Source of the DNA: CAWATZ01 sp963784995
GTDB lineage: Bacteria > Planctomycetota > Planctomycetia > Gemmatales > Gemmataceae
Length of the DNA: 64,000 nt
NCBI GenBank assembly: GCA_963784995.1
Contig: CAWATZ010000006.1
Coordinates: forward strand, 682,001 to 746,000
Direction of reading: 5' to 3'
Positions 54,528-63,110 of the stretch are shown piece by piece. The translations under genes and the position numbers were made by a program. How positions within the stretch are numbered: the first letter of the stretch is position 1; the number at the start of each line of letters is the position of its first letter. The notes beneath the pieces are model-generated. The model saw only the letters and a program-made list of their open reading frames with translations, had not been told where the DNA came from and did not search any database.

Positions 54528-56387
54528 ATGAGACGCCGTTCCCGCGCGACCGAAGAACTGGACGAGGAGGACGTTCCCCCGGCACCGCTGACCTGGCAGA
54601 CCCTGGGCGAGGCGGCCCGGCTGCTCCGCTATCTGCTCCCCTACTGGCTCCCCTTTTGCCTGGCCCTGCTCTGTCTGGCGGCCGGCAGCGGCCTGTCGCT
54701 GGCGTTCCCATATTACGCCGGCAAGCTGATCGACGGCACCCTGGTGTCCGGCGACAGGGCGGCGGCCTTGCCGTGGTGGCAGACGGTCGATGGCATGGTC
54801 GTCATTCTGCTCCTGATCCTGGCCTTGCAGGCGACCCTGGCGTTCTTTCGGGTCTACGTCTTTTCGATGGTCGGCGAGCGCAGCCTGGCCGACCTGCGCC
54901 GCGACAGCTATGCCCGGCTGATCCGTCTGCCGATGGCCTTTCACGTCCAGCGGCGCGTGGGCGAGCTGGTCAGCCGGCTGGCCGCCGACCTGACCCAGAT
55001 CGAGGACACACTCATCTCGGCCATTCCCGATCTGCTGAGGCAGCTGGCCATCCTGGTCGGCGGCATCGTGCTGATCACTCTGACCTCGGGCCGGCTGACC
55101 CTGGTGATGCTGGCGACGCTGCCGGTGCTGATGATCGCGGCCGTGCTTTTTGGGCAGAGCATCCGCAAGTATTCGCGGGCCGCTCAGGATCGGCTGGCCG
55201 AGAGTAACGTGATCGTCGAGGAAAGCCTGCAAGGGATTGCCGGAGTCAAGGCGTTCACCAACGAGCAGCACGAGGAACAGCGGTATCGCCGCAGTCTGGA
55301 CCATTTCCTGCAAGCGGTGTTACGTGGGGCCCTGGCTCACGGGGCCTTTGTCTCGTTCGTGGTGTTCTGCCTGTTCGGCGGCATTGTGCTGGTGCTGTGG
55401 TTCGGGGCCCACCAGGTCCAGGCCGGTCAGCTGACCCTGGGCGCGCTGACCAGCTTCATGCTCTACACCCTGTACGTCGGCGGAGCGTTCGGCTCCTTTG
55501 CCCAGCTGTACAGTCAGGTGCAGCGCACCCTGGGAGCCAGTCAGCGTGTCCGCGAGCTGCTGCGCGAAGAACCGGAAGTCCCCCTGGCGCCAACCCAGGT
55601 AGGGAACGCCCTCCGTGGCGTTCCGGCCGGCGCACTGCCCCGGCTGCGCGGCGAGGTCGTTTTCGAGAACGTCTCCTTTCGCTACCCCTCGCGGAAGGAA
55701 GTCCAGGTGCTGCGTGACATTTCGCTGACCGCCCGTCCGGGAGAGCGGATCGCCCTGGTCGGTCCCAGCGGGGCCGGCAAATCGACCGTGGCGGCCCTGC
55801 TGCTGCGCTTCTACGATCCAGAAGGCGGCCGAATCCTCGTCGATGGCAAGGACCTGCGCGACTATCCGCTGACCGGGCTGCGGGCCCAGATGGCCATTGT
55901 GCCGCAGGACGTGATTTTGTTTGGAGGGTCCATTGCGGAGAACATCGGCTACGGTAAGCCGGGCGCGACCGAGGCGGAGATCATCGAAGCGGCCCGGCAG
56001 GCCAACGCCCACGACTTCATCACCGCGTTTCCGGAGGGCTATCAGACCAAGGTGGGCGAGCGCGGCGTGCAGGTCTCGGGCGGCCAGCGGCAGCGGATCG
56101 CCATTGCACGGGCCATTCTGCGCAACCCGCGCATCCTGATCCTGGACGAGGCGACCAGCTCGCTCGACTCGGAGAGCGAGAGCCTGGTGCTGCAAGCGCT
56201 GGAGCGGCTGATGGAGGGTCGGACCTCGCTGGTGATCGCGCATCGGCTCTCGACGGTCCGGCAGGCCGATCGGATCTGCGTCATCAAGGACGGCAGCACG
56301 GTGGAGTCTGGAACGCATGGTGAACTGCTGAACTTGCCCGAGGGAGTTTACCGGAACCTGTCGGAGTTGCAGTTTGATCTGAAGTGA
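54528..56387 (+). CDS. ABC exporter, fused permease-ATPase (MsbA/lipid-A exporter type)
   Basis: The 619-residue half-transporter has six TM helices (for example FCLALLCLAAGSGLSLAFPY, GMVVILLLILALQATLAFFR, LRQLAILVGGIVLITLTSGR, GAFVSFVVFCLFGGIVLVLW). The ATPase domain shows GPSGAGKSTVAALLL (Walker A), the Q-loop in QDVILFGGSIAENIGYG, the signature VSGGQRQRIAIARAILRNP, ILILDEATSSLDSE (Walker B) and the H-loop VIAHRLSTV. It likely works as a homodimer exporting lipid or peptide. The ATG at 54528 is used; a GTG 33 nt upstream is possible. It is divergent from the DUF1559 gene. Confidence 0.9.
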   Translation: MRRRSRATEELDEEDVPPAPLTWQTLGEAARLLRYLLPYWLPFCLALLCLAAGSGLSLAFPYYAGKLIDGTLVSGDRAAALPWWQTVDGMVVILLLILALQATLAFFRVYVFSMVGERSLADLRRDSYARLIRLPMAFHVQRRVGELVSRLAADLTQIEDTLISAIPDLLRQLAILVGGIVLITLTSGRLTLVMLATLPVLMIAAVLFGQSIRKYSRAAQDRLAESNVIVEESLQGIAGVKAFTNEQHEEQRYRRSLDHFLQAVLRGALAHGAFVSFVVFCLFGGIVLVLWFGAHQVQAGQLTLGALTSFMLYTLYVGGAFGSFAQLYSQVQRTLGASQRVRELLREEPEVPLAPTQVGNALRGVPAGALPRLRGEVVFENVSFRYPSRKEVQVLRDISLTARPGERIALVGPSGAGKSTVAALLLRFYDPEGGRILVDGKDLRDYPLTGLRAQMAIVPQDVILFGGSIAENIGYGKPGATEAEIIEAARQANAHDFITAFPEGYQTKVGERGVQVSGGQRQRIAIARAILRNPRILILDEATSSLDSESESLVLQALERLMEGRTSLVIAHRLSTVRQADRICVIKDGSTVESGTHGELLNLPEGVYRNLSELQFDLK

Positions 56388-56441
56388 GGATACGTCCCGA
56401 CCAAGCATTCCCAGAAGGGCAGGCGCCGTTAGAATAAATCT

Positions 56442-56660
56442 GACCGTCACGGATTTTGGGGAAGGGGCAAAAGAGGGCCAGAAGAGACAGCGTGTGCTGG
56501 TGGCGCGGTGGCGGTGTCGCTTTTTTGTCATCGGTGGGGCAAACAGGGACACGCACCGTCGCTCCTGTACACATCGCCAGGCAAAAAGCGCCGTTGGCGG
56601 TGTGGCGGCCTCACCGGTTGGGTCTCGGCGTCCCCTCCCTCCTCACAATCCGTGACGGCC
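56442..56660. repeat. Possible small element bounded by 14-bp inverted repeats
   Basis: GACCGTCACGGATT (56442-56455) and AATCCGTGACGGCC (56647-56660) are inverted copies with one mismatch, 219 bp apart end to end. The sequence between them has no gene; it includes a T-run and the text GGGACACGCACCGTCGC. Just outside, GTGCGTCCCCTTATTCGG resembles sequences near REP-associated transposase repeats. A MITE-like element is possible. This is the main content of the 318-nt gap 56388-56705. Confidence 0.45.
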
Positions 56661-56705
56661 AGGAATAACTGAGTGCGTCCCCTTATTCGGCCGGAGCCCA
56701 CAACC

Positions 56706-57218
56706 ATGCCAGCCTCTCGGCGACTGGTCGCGCTGACTCGACTCCTGACCGCGATTGCCCTGGTCGCTCTCCTTGTGGCGTTTCTCGGCTGGGTCTGGCC
56801 TGGCCTCCTCGGCCGTCTGCTGCCCTGGCAGTTATGGAAGGAGATGGAGGACAGCGAACAGGAACTGGAGCAATGCCAGACTGTGATCCGCTGGCGCATC
56901 GACGCCAAGGTCCACGTCCGGGGTGAACTCTTGCACGGGCGGATCGAACTGCCGCAGGCCCTGGCGCTGTTTCGCTGGTGCAACCACCAGCCGGAAGGAT
57001 TCATTCCCTTTGAGTCCGAGGAACAGCCTCCCGGGTCCGCGGCAGCACAGGAATTGCTCCGGGGGTGCGAGGCCACTCTGTCGAGTTCGCCGCCTGCCGA
57101 GGTCCGGGAGCGCGCCCAGCTTGTCGTGGCCAGGTTGCGGAAGATGCTGGATGGTTCCGAGAAGCTGGTCTTGCCCGAGCCGGTGCCCTTGCCCGGGATG
57201 CCGCGCTGTCCGGATTAG
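56706..57218 (+). CDS. Membrane-anchored hypothetical protein (170 aa)
   Basis: The protein starts MPASRRLVALTRLL with one TM helix (AIALVALLVAFLGWVWPGLL), then a soluble charged domain of about 125 residues (MEDSEQELEQCQTVIRWRID, LLHGRIELPQALALFRWCNH, EVRERAQLVVARLRKMLDGS). The N-in orientation is likely. No family is recognised. A GTG at 56673 would lengthen it by 11 residues; neither start has a strong ribosome site. Neighbours give no clear clue. Confidence 0.55.
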   Translation: MPASRRLVALTRLLTAIALVALLVAFLGWVWPGLLGRLLPWQLWKEMEDSEQELEQCQTVIRWRIDAKVHVRGELLHGRIELPQALALFRWCNHQPEGFIPFESEEQPPGSAAAQELLRGCEATLSSSPPAEVRERAQLVVARLRKMLDGSEKLVLPEPVPLPGMPRCPD

Positions 57219-57370
57219 GGAAATGGGTGACAAGGAAGCCGCCAAGGTAAGGTATCCAGGATCAATCGGAAGCATAGAGTCAGGCTCCCCAACGACAGGA
57301 ATGTCTTGCGGGTCGTGGTTGAAAGACCAGGAAAAAAAGCCGCTCACTGCCGACTTTGGAGGCATTAGAA

Positions 57371-57484
57371 CCGTTGGAAAAGAAAATGGCCTCCAGAGAG
57401 AGAAAAACGCTGGTGGTCTGTGACGAATGTCACAAAACCATTCATGCGGGACGATACGATGGACCTTCTTTCCGAAAAGGCTAA
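57371..57484 (+). pseudogene. Remnant of a group II intron-encoded reverse transcriptase/maturase (HNH end)
   Basis: The frame reads LEALEPLEKKMASRERKTLV then VCDECHKTIHAGRYDGPSFR and stops at 57484. This matches the C-terminal HNH endonuclease end of group II intron proteins (RRRKTLVVCxxCHxxIHAGR). After the stop comes TGGAGAGCCGGCTCGTGGGA, similar to the GAGAGCCG sequence that follows such genes in intron RNA. No reverse transcriptase or maturase domain is present upstream, where the preceding 150 nt (57219-57370) hold nothing I recognise. This is a degraded 3' fragment, ending close to the sulfatase gene's stop. Confidence 0.7.
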
Positions 57485-57522
57485 CTGGAGAGCCGGCTCG
57501 TGGGAGCGGGAAAGGGTCCCCC

Positions 57523-59244
57523 TCAGCGTCGCGTCACCTCGACGTACTTGACGCCCACCCTGTCCTCGCCCTCTTGCAGCCACGCTTCCAGCTTGCCCTT
57601 GTCGGCCGGCATCTGCAGCGGCGGCAATTTCGCCGTCTCGCTCCGGGCCGGTACGTCCACCTGGACGGTCGCCTCGCCAAGGCGGACGTGGGCGGTGCGC
57701 TTGCTGTCCGATGGAGCAAAGATCAGCGACACCCGATAGTCACCGGCCTCGGCGACCTGGACTTCCCAGTGCCCAACTTGCTTCGCGCTCGTGTTCCCCC
57801 CGGGCATGCGCAAGTCCTGCCGCGTCAGCAGGCTGCTCGGCTCCTTGCTGCTGCCCAGCACGATCCGCGGCGGATCGTAGCCGCGCGTGCCAACGTCCTT
57901 GAACCAGGCCTCGTACTCCTTCTTCAGCCGGGCCACCACGTCTGGATGCTTCCCGGCCAGGTCGGTCGTCTCGAACGGGTCGGCCCGCAGGTCGAACAGC
58001 TGGAAGGTGAACTGCGGCGTCTTGCCCTCTTGCACGCCGGCCGGCTGGACCAGCTTCCACCGCTGCGACAGGGCCGTGCAGGCCCGGTACAGCTCCGGTT
58101 GGTCGCCGCGGTGCCACTGGAAGAACAGCGTCCGATCGGGCCAGTCCTTGCCGTCGCCCAGCAGCAGCGGCTTCAGGCTGACGCCGTCAAACTTGACCCC
58201 CTTCGGAGCGTGTACTCCCGCCAGGTCGAGCAGGGTCGGGGCCAGATCGACGTGAGCGGTGAGCCGGTCCACGCCCTTGCCGGCCTGCAACTTGCCCGGC
58301 CAGCGGATCAGGCACGGCGTCTTGAGTCCGCCTTCGTAAACGGTCCCCTTCAGGCCGCGCAAGCCGCTGTTGAAGCGGGCCTGCTGCGGTCCGTTGTCGG
58401 TGAAGAAGACCACGATGGTGTTGTCCGCCAGCTTCAGTTCGCGCAGTTTAGCGAACAGCTTGCCGAGGTTGTCGTCGATGTTCTCGATCATGCCATAGAC
58501 CCGGGCCGTCGTGTCCCTGTCGAACTTCTTCACCGGCTGACCGATGGTTGGGAAGTCCGACACCTTGAGGTTCATCTCCTGGTAGCGTTTGAGGTACTTG
58601 TCCGGCAGTTCCAGAGGCGTGTGCGGCGCGTTGTAGGGCAGGTAGGCCAGCCAGGGCCGATCGCGGTTGGCCTCGATAAAGGCAATGGCGGCGTCGGTGA
58701 AGATGTCGGAGCAGTAGCCCTTGACCCGCTCGGGCCGGCCGTTCTTCTCCAGGATCGGATCGAAATAGCCATCGCCGCCGGGCCGGTTGCCGGGCTGCCG
58801 CAGCCCGCCGCCGCGCAGCACCAGCTCCTCGTGGAAACCGCGGTCGATGGGCCGCAGCGGATAGTTGTCGCCCAGGTGCCACTTGCCGAAGATGCCGCAG
58901 CGATAGCCGGCCGGGGCGAACATTTGGGCCAGGGTCACCTCGTCGGGGCGCATCATCGACCGGCCCGCGAAGGTATCGACGATGCCGGTGCGGTAGTTGT
59001 ACCGGCCCGTCATCAGCGAGGCGCGCGTCGGACTGCAGACGGGAGAGACGTGGTAGTTCTTCAGCCAGACCGACTCCTTCGCCAACTGGTCGAGAGTGGG
59101 AGTGCGGATTTTCGGATTGCCGGTGAAGCCGAAATCGCCGTGACCCTGGTCGTCGGTCAGGACGATCAGCACGTTGGGGGGAGGAGCGGCCAGGGCCGGC
59201 GACGCGGCCAGCAGGGCCAGGAGCAAACAGGTGCAGCGCAGCAT
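57523..59244 (-). CDS. Secreted type I sulfatase
   Basis: The signal peptide (RCTCLLLALLAASPALAA) predicts export. The N-terminal metal site is LTDDQGHGDFG. The formylglycine motif is CSPTRASLMTGR with C70 as the residue to be converted, so activity would need a formylglycine-generating enzyme. GKWHLGDNYPL and FFTDNGPQQA supply further metal and substrate residues. The last 130 residues (LRMPGGNTSAKQVGHWEVQV...) form a beta domain, giving 573 residues in all. Such enzymes remove sulfate esters from polysaccharides. The target sugar is unknown. The ATG at 59244 directly starts the signal. It is divergent from the DUF1559 gene. Confidence 0.93.
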   Translation of the reverse strand: MLRCTCLLLALLAASPALAAPPPNVLIVLTDDQGHGDFGFTGNPKIRTPTLDQLAKESVWLKNYHVSPVCSPTRASLMTGRYNYRTGIVDTFAGRSMMRPDEVTLAQMFAPAGYRCGIFGKWHLGDNYPLRPIDRGFHEELVLRGGGLRQPGNRPGGDGYFDPILEKNGRPERVKGYCSDIFTDAAIAFIEANRDRPWLAYLPYNAPHTPLELPDKYLKRYQEMNLKVSDFPTIGQPVKKFDRDTTARVYGMIENIDDNLGKLFAKLRELKLADNTIVVFFTDNGPQQARFNSGLRGLKGTVYEGGLKTPCLIRWPGKLQAGKGVDRLTAHVDLAPTLLDLAGVHAPKGVKFDGVSLKPLLLGDGKDWPDRTLFFQWHRGDQPELYRACTALSQRWKLVQPAGVQEGKTPQFTFQLFDLRADPFETTDLAGKHPDVVARLKKEYEAWFKDVGTRGYDPPRIVLGSSKEPSSLLTRQDLRMPGGNTSAKQVGHWEVQVAEAGDYRVSLIFAPSDSKRTAHVRLGEATVQVDVPARSETAKLPPLQMPADKGKLEAWLQEGEDRVGVKYVEVTRR

Positions 59245-59574
59245 GGTCAAGGACTCCGCGACTTTCCCGAGGGAGGGACTGTGGGCCAATCGAGCAGGCG
59301 TTCCAGGGAGACAGGCTCCTGAAGAGTACCATACGAAGCGGAGATGCGAAGGAGCAAGCATTCCGGGGAAAAAGGAAGGCGCTGGTCGTCCCGGACCCTG
59401 CCTCCTCGTTTTCCCCTTTCACGGTTTGGCGTCGATTTCCATTGCTTTCGGACAGCAATCCTGCTTAATTAACCAGGAAGTTCATTCTCACAACGTCGTG
59501 ACCGAATCAACTCACTTGTTGCTGAAGTTACCGGACTCTTCATTCTTTCGTTTCTCTCTTCAGGAGACTCGCCG
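59245..59574. other. Divergent promoter region, nothing else recognised
   Basis: 330 nt separate the divergent sulfatase and DUF1559 starts. The right part is AT-richer than the surroundings (GCTTAATTAACCAGGAAGTT near 59462) and probably holds the DUF1559 promoter. TCAGGAG at 59560 is its ribosome site. No coding remnant, RNA or repeat is seen. Confidence 0.45.
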
Positions 59575-60504
59575 ATGACGTACCTTCATTCCCGCATACC
59601 AAGGATTGCCTTCACGCTGATCGAGCTTTTGGTGGTGATCGCCATCATCGCCATCCTGATCGGCCTGCTCTTGCCCGCCGTCCAGAAGGTCCGCGAGGCC
59701 GCCGCTCGCACCCAGTGCCAGAACAACCTCAAGCAAATTGGCCTGGCCATGCTGAACTACCACGATGCCAATGGCGCCCTGCCCCAGGGCTACGTGGTCA
59801 ACGCCACCAATCAACCCTCCCCGGGCTGGGGCTGGTGCGTCCTGATCCTTCCGTACGTGGAGCAGGCCGCCCTGTACCAGACGCTCAATCCCAACCTGGC
59901 CACGCCCAACGGCCCAACCCTCAACGCAACCACCCAGCTGAAGCTCTCGGTGTTCAACTGCCCGGCCGACATTAACCAGAACGCCACCAATGCGTGGTAC
60001 GATAATTTCGGCAAGAGCAACTACGTCTGCAACCGGGCGCTCTGCGGCCCCAACACGAGCACCAATGGACCGGCCAACCTGAAATTGACCGACATCTCGG
60101 ATGGCACCAGCAACACGCTGATGGTGGGGGAACGCGACAGCTATTACACCTTCGCGGCCGTTTGGTCGGCAGCTTTTGAACTGGCGGGCACACTCCAGTA
60201 CAGCACGGCCAGCTTTGAGGGGCGGCCGGGACAGGGACTGAACAAGCCTTACGGCTCACCCCTGCCTCCGCCGGCAACGGCCACGGCTGCAAACTATGCC
60301 CAGCGGCTGGAGTTCTCCAGCGCGCACACCCTGGTCGTGGGCTTCGTGTTTGCCGACGGTTCCGTCCACATGATCTCCGACAGCGTGGATGCGGACCCGA
60401 ACGACACCTGGGACGACTCAAGCTGGGCGACCCACACCAACTTCACCATGCAGAACCTGTACTGGCCCCAGGACGGCAACATGATCGTGACCCGGTTCTG
60501 GTGA
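59575..60504 (+). CDS. DUF1559 pseudopilin-like protein
   Basis: AGGAG precedes the ATG. The N-terminus is the pilin-like IAFTLIELLVVIAIIAILIG then LLLPAVQKVREAAARTQCQN. The domain includes YHDANGALPQGYVVNATNQP, FNCPADINQNATNAWYDNFG, DISDGTSNTLMVGERDSYYT and the C-terminal VGFVFADGSVHMISDSVDAD. It is 309 residues long. It differs markedly from the DUF1559 protein at 53432-54358 outside the N-terminus. A small lipoprotein gene follows immediately, the usual partner in this phylum, so the pair is an operon. Confidence 0.93.
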   Translation: MTYLHSRIPRIAFTLIELLVVIAIIAILIGLLLPAVQKVREAAARTQCQNNLKQIGLAMLNYHDANGALPQGYVVNATNQPSPGWGWCVLILPYVEQAALYQTLNPNLATPNGPTLNATTQLKLSVFNCPADINQNATNAWYDNFGKSNYVCNRALCGPNTSTNGPANLKLTDISDGTSNTLMVGERDSYYTFAAVWSAAFELAGTLQYSTASFEGRPGQGLNKPYGSPLPPPATATAANYAQRLEFSSAHTLVVGFVFADGSVHMISDSVDADPNDTWDDSSWATHTNFTMQNLYWPQDGNMIVTRFW

Positions 60505-60533
60505 TCTACTCGAAGGATGAGGGAGTCCTCCCC

Positions 60534-60967
60534 ATGATCGCTCCCCGGGCCACATACCGGCTTGTCGCTCTGGCCGTCCCCTTGCTCGTCCTGGTCGCCG
60601 GCTGCAGTTCGGGGTCTACCGATCGCAGCCCGATTCGCGGCACGGTCAGTTACAATGGTCAGCCAGTAGACAATGGCGGGATCGTCTTCCTCCCCGAAGG
60701 CGATGCCGAGGGCGAGTCGCGCCTCGCGCCACCGGACTGATCAAGGACGGCCGTTACGATCTGGACGAGCGCCGTGGCCCCAACCCCGGCAAATATCGCG
60801 TCGAGATCACCTGGAGGAAGAAGACCGGAAAGAAGGTCCCCGGCGAAGGAGGGTATCCCAAGGATGAGACCGAGCAAGCGATCCCATCCCGGTACAACAC
60901 CGAGTCGGAGCTGCTCGTCGAGGTCAAGCCCGGCCGCAATTCGCTCGATTTCCCGCTCAAGGACTGA
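60534..60967 (+). CDS. Small lipoprotein paired with DUF1559 (frameshifted)
   Basis: The signal and lipobox are LVALAVPLLVLVAGC. The mature part is a transthyretin or carboxypeptidase-regulatory-like beta domain (SPIRGTVSYNGQPVDNGGIV, FLPEGDAEGE) and continues in another frame as TGLIKDGRYDLDERRGPNPG, KYRVEITWRKKTGKKVPGEG to NSLDFPLKD. The break lies near 60726 (one base lost or two gained). The ATG at 60534 starts 29 nt after the DUF1559 stop. An upstream GTG overlapping that stop is less likely. It converges on mch with a 9-nt gap. Confidence 0.75.
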
Positions 60968-60976
60968 AGGCAGCGA

Positions 60977-61936
60977 TCAATCGCCAAAGAACGAGCGCCG
61001 CAGCACGTCCACGTCGAAGCGGCCAAAGGTGAAGGTCTTGCCGCTGCTGAGGTTCTGGAAGCTGATGCGGGCGGGGCTGAACAGCAGCGGATCGACCTTG
61101 TAGAAATCGTGGCCCGCCTGCTTGAAGATCTCGACGAACGGGGCCCCATGAGCGCTGGAAGCGCTGGAAGGCACCTTCGGGCCGATCTGGGCCAGTTGCT
61201 CGTCATCGCAGCGAACCCAGAGGACCACCTGGCCGCCGTACAGGATGCTGTCGTTCATCCGGCCCAGGGCGGCCAGGTCCTTCTTCGCCACCGGCGGCAG
61301 CGGAGCGGTGCCGTGGCCGCAGACGATCTGGTCAAGATTGAAGTGCAGCGTTTCCAGCTTGTGCAGGGCTGTCTCCAGCGAGCGAGCCACGACCTGCATG
61401 GTGCCGGCCAGGCTCGCCGAGCGTGCCACCAGCAGGGTCAGCTTGTCCCGGGGAAGCTGTAATTTCCCGGCCAGGTACTCGGTCACCTCGGGGCCCGGAA
61501 GCTCGCCGCTCTCCAGCACACCCACCGCGACGGGAGGCTTTTCCCGACCCGGGACGTGGTCGAAGAGGGCCTCTTGCCCACAGGCCGCGCGCATCGGCCC
61601 TGAGCCCATGCCAAAGTAGTTGCCGACGCTGACCTGCCAGCCGGCATATTGCGAGGCCATGCACGCCAGGACCGGATGATCGCTGCAGACCTGGATCTGC
61701 GGACACGGCAGGTCGGCCAGGGTGCCCGGCGCCAGCGACACCTCGCCCAGGTCGGCCAGGCAGACCCGGGCCAGGTGCAACCCGGCTTGCAGGCTGCCAT
61801 CGACCTTGACGCCACAATCAAGGACTCGGGACTCGCCCGGAGTGTGGTGGACCGCGATCCGGAGCAGGTCCGCCTGGCTGGCCATCAGGTTAGCCAGGAG
61901 TCCAGCGCGTTCGTTCAACGTTGGATGGAGGGCCAC
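60977..61936 (-). CDS. mch: Methenyltetrahydromethanopterin cyclohydrolase
   Basis: Mch interconverts methenyl- and formyl-tetrahydromethanopterin in the C1 pathway shared by methanogens, methylotrophs and many planctomycetes. The 319-residue protein shows the family blocks: LLRIAVHHTPGESRVLDCGV, PCPQIQVCSDHPVLACMASQ, VSVGNYFGMGSGPMRAACGQ, VCGHGTAPLPPVAKKDLAAL, GRMNDSILYGGQVVLWVRCD and FVEIFKQAGHDFYKVDPLLF. The GTG start at 61936 has AGGAG 9 nt upstream. It is 6 nt downstream of the ATP-grasp gene. In planctomycetes the pathway probably detoxifies or oxidises formaldehyde. Confidence 0.93.
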   Translation of the reverse strand: MALHPTLNERAGLLANLMASQADLLRIAVHHTPGESRVLDCGVKVDGSLQAGLHLARVCLADLGEVSLAPGTLADLPCPQIQVCSDHPVLACMASQYAGWQVSVGNYFGMGSGPMRAACGQEALFDHVPGREKPPVAVGVLESGELPGPEVTEYLAGKLQLPRDKLTLLVARSASLAGTMQVVARSLETALHKLETLHFNLDQIVCGHGTAPLPPVAKKDLAALGRMNDSILYGGQVVLWVRCDDEQLAQIGPKVPSSASSAHGAPFVEIFKQAGHDFYKVDPLLFSPARISFQNLSSGKTFTFGRFDVDVLRRSFFGD

Positions 61937-61942
61937 GTATCA

Positions 61943-63110
61943 TCACTCCTGCTGCGAGGTCTTGCCGCGGTAAAGCCGTCGCTCCAGGTCGCCGGCCAGG
62001 CACTGGAGCTGGGTCAGGCACCCCTTGACCGTCTCCGCCCGGGCGAAGAACGTCAGGATCGGCCGGCCAGCCTCGATCCGCTCTCCCGGGCTGGGGATGT
62101 CTGCGAAGGATGGCAAGGACCAGCCGGCGACGTTCTCCTCCGTGGGCCAATCCTCGGGAAAGGTCACGGGTTGCCGAGCAAACAGGATCGCCTTGCCGAC
62201 GATCCCCGGGTTGGGAGGGCCTGGCGAGTTGCGCTCCGACCTGTCGGCCGGAGCGCAACTCGCCAGGCCCTCCCGGGCTCCGAACACCACCGCATGTTCC
62301 GCCACCGCGCAGGCCGGTTGCGTACTCCAGCACCTCCACCGAGGCCGTGTACCGCGGGTTGACCTCGACCGGCCAGAACGTCCCTTCGCGGACAATGCCA
62401 TCGACACCGAACAAACCCCGAAGCCCGCAGCCCTCGACCAGCGTCTCACCGGTCTGTTCCAATTCTCGGCGCAGGCCAGCGGGGCAAGCCAGCGGGCCAA
62501 TGCTGCCGCAGTAATGGAACGGAGCGGCACCCAACCAGGTTTCGCCGGTCAGCTGCCGGGTCACTCCCAGCAAGCGAGCCGTCCTGTCTCCGAGAAAGAT
62601 CGCGGCGACCGGCTCGCCGGGGCAATACTCCTGGTAGTAAACTGCCCCTCGCGGTCGTGCAGCCGGTTCGTCGGCAAAGCGAATGCCGCTGCCGCCCGCT
62701 CCCCGGAGCGGCTTGGCCAGAAAGCGGACCTGCGATTGTCTCGGCGGTGTGCGCTCCAGGCGAAGGCACGGTAAGCCTCTTTCCCGCAGCAGCCGGGCCA
62801 CGTTCCAGGGATCGCGGGCCCGCCGCAGGGCGTCTGCGTCGTTGCCCCAGAGCGGCAAGCGCTGGGCCAGCTGGTTGACAAGGTCCGGCCAGTTCTCCAG
62901 GCCGCCCGTGTAGAGCCACGGTCCGGTTTCCCCGCGGATGGCGTCGAGAAAGCCGTGGGGATAGCGGCCGGACAGCCGCCGGACCGGGCAGAGTTCGCGC
63001 AGATCGCGGTCGGCAAACAGGTCGATGCCTCGGGGGGCAAACCCGGCACGCCGGGCCGAGAAGGCCAGGGCCCGGACGCTGGCCCCCAGAAGCAGCAGCG
63101 GCGGACTCAC
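61943..63110 (-). CDS. ATP-grasp protein of the methanopterin-linked C1 gene group (frameshifted)
   Basis: The start GTG at 63110 overlaps the upstream HEAT gene's stop as GTGA. The protein opens LLLLGASVRALAFSARRAGF, a preATP-grasp fold. Its ATP-grasp blocks are FLAKPLRGAGGSGIRFA, YYQEYCPGEPVAAIFLGDRT, LVEGCGLRGLFGVDGIV and the Mg site FWPVEVNPRYTASVEVLE. One extra base near 62315 separates EYAT from ACAVAEHAVVFGAREG. Family members lie beside mch in methylotroph and planctomycete C1 clusters and may ligate an amino acid to a cofactor. A perfect 25-bp palindrome (62214-62275) lies in frame inside the C-terminal part. Confidence 0.8.
62214..62275. repeat. Perfect 25-bp palindrome inside the ATP-grasp coding sequence
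   Basis: Arms 62214-62238 (GGGAGGGCCTGGCGAGTTGC...) and 62251-62275 are exact reverse complements with a 12-nt loop containing a further CCGAC/GTCGG pair. The reading frame passes through it without a stop, adding about REGLASCAPADRSERNSPGP between GA and PNPGIVGKAIL. This is the pattern of a palindromic element that has entered a gene in frame. Confidence 0.88.

Noticed and set aside
57365..57583. Minus-strand 72-codon frame before the sulfatase end
   Set aside because: It is antisense to the intron remnant and lacks protein-like composition or a start site.
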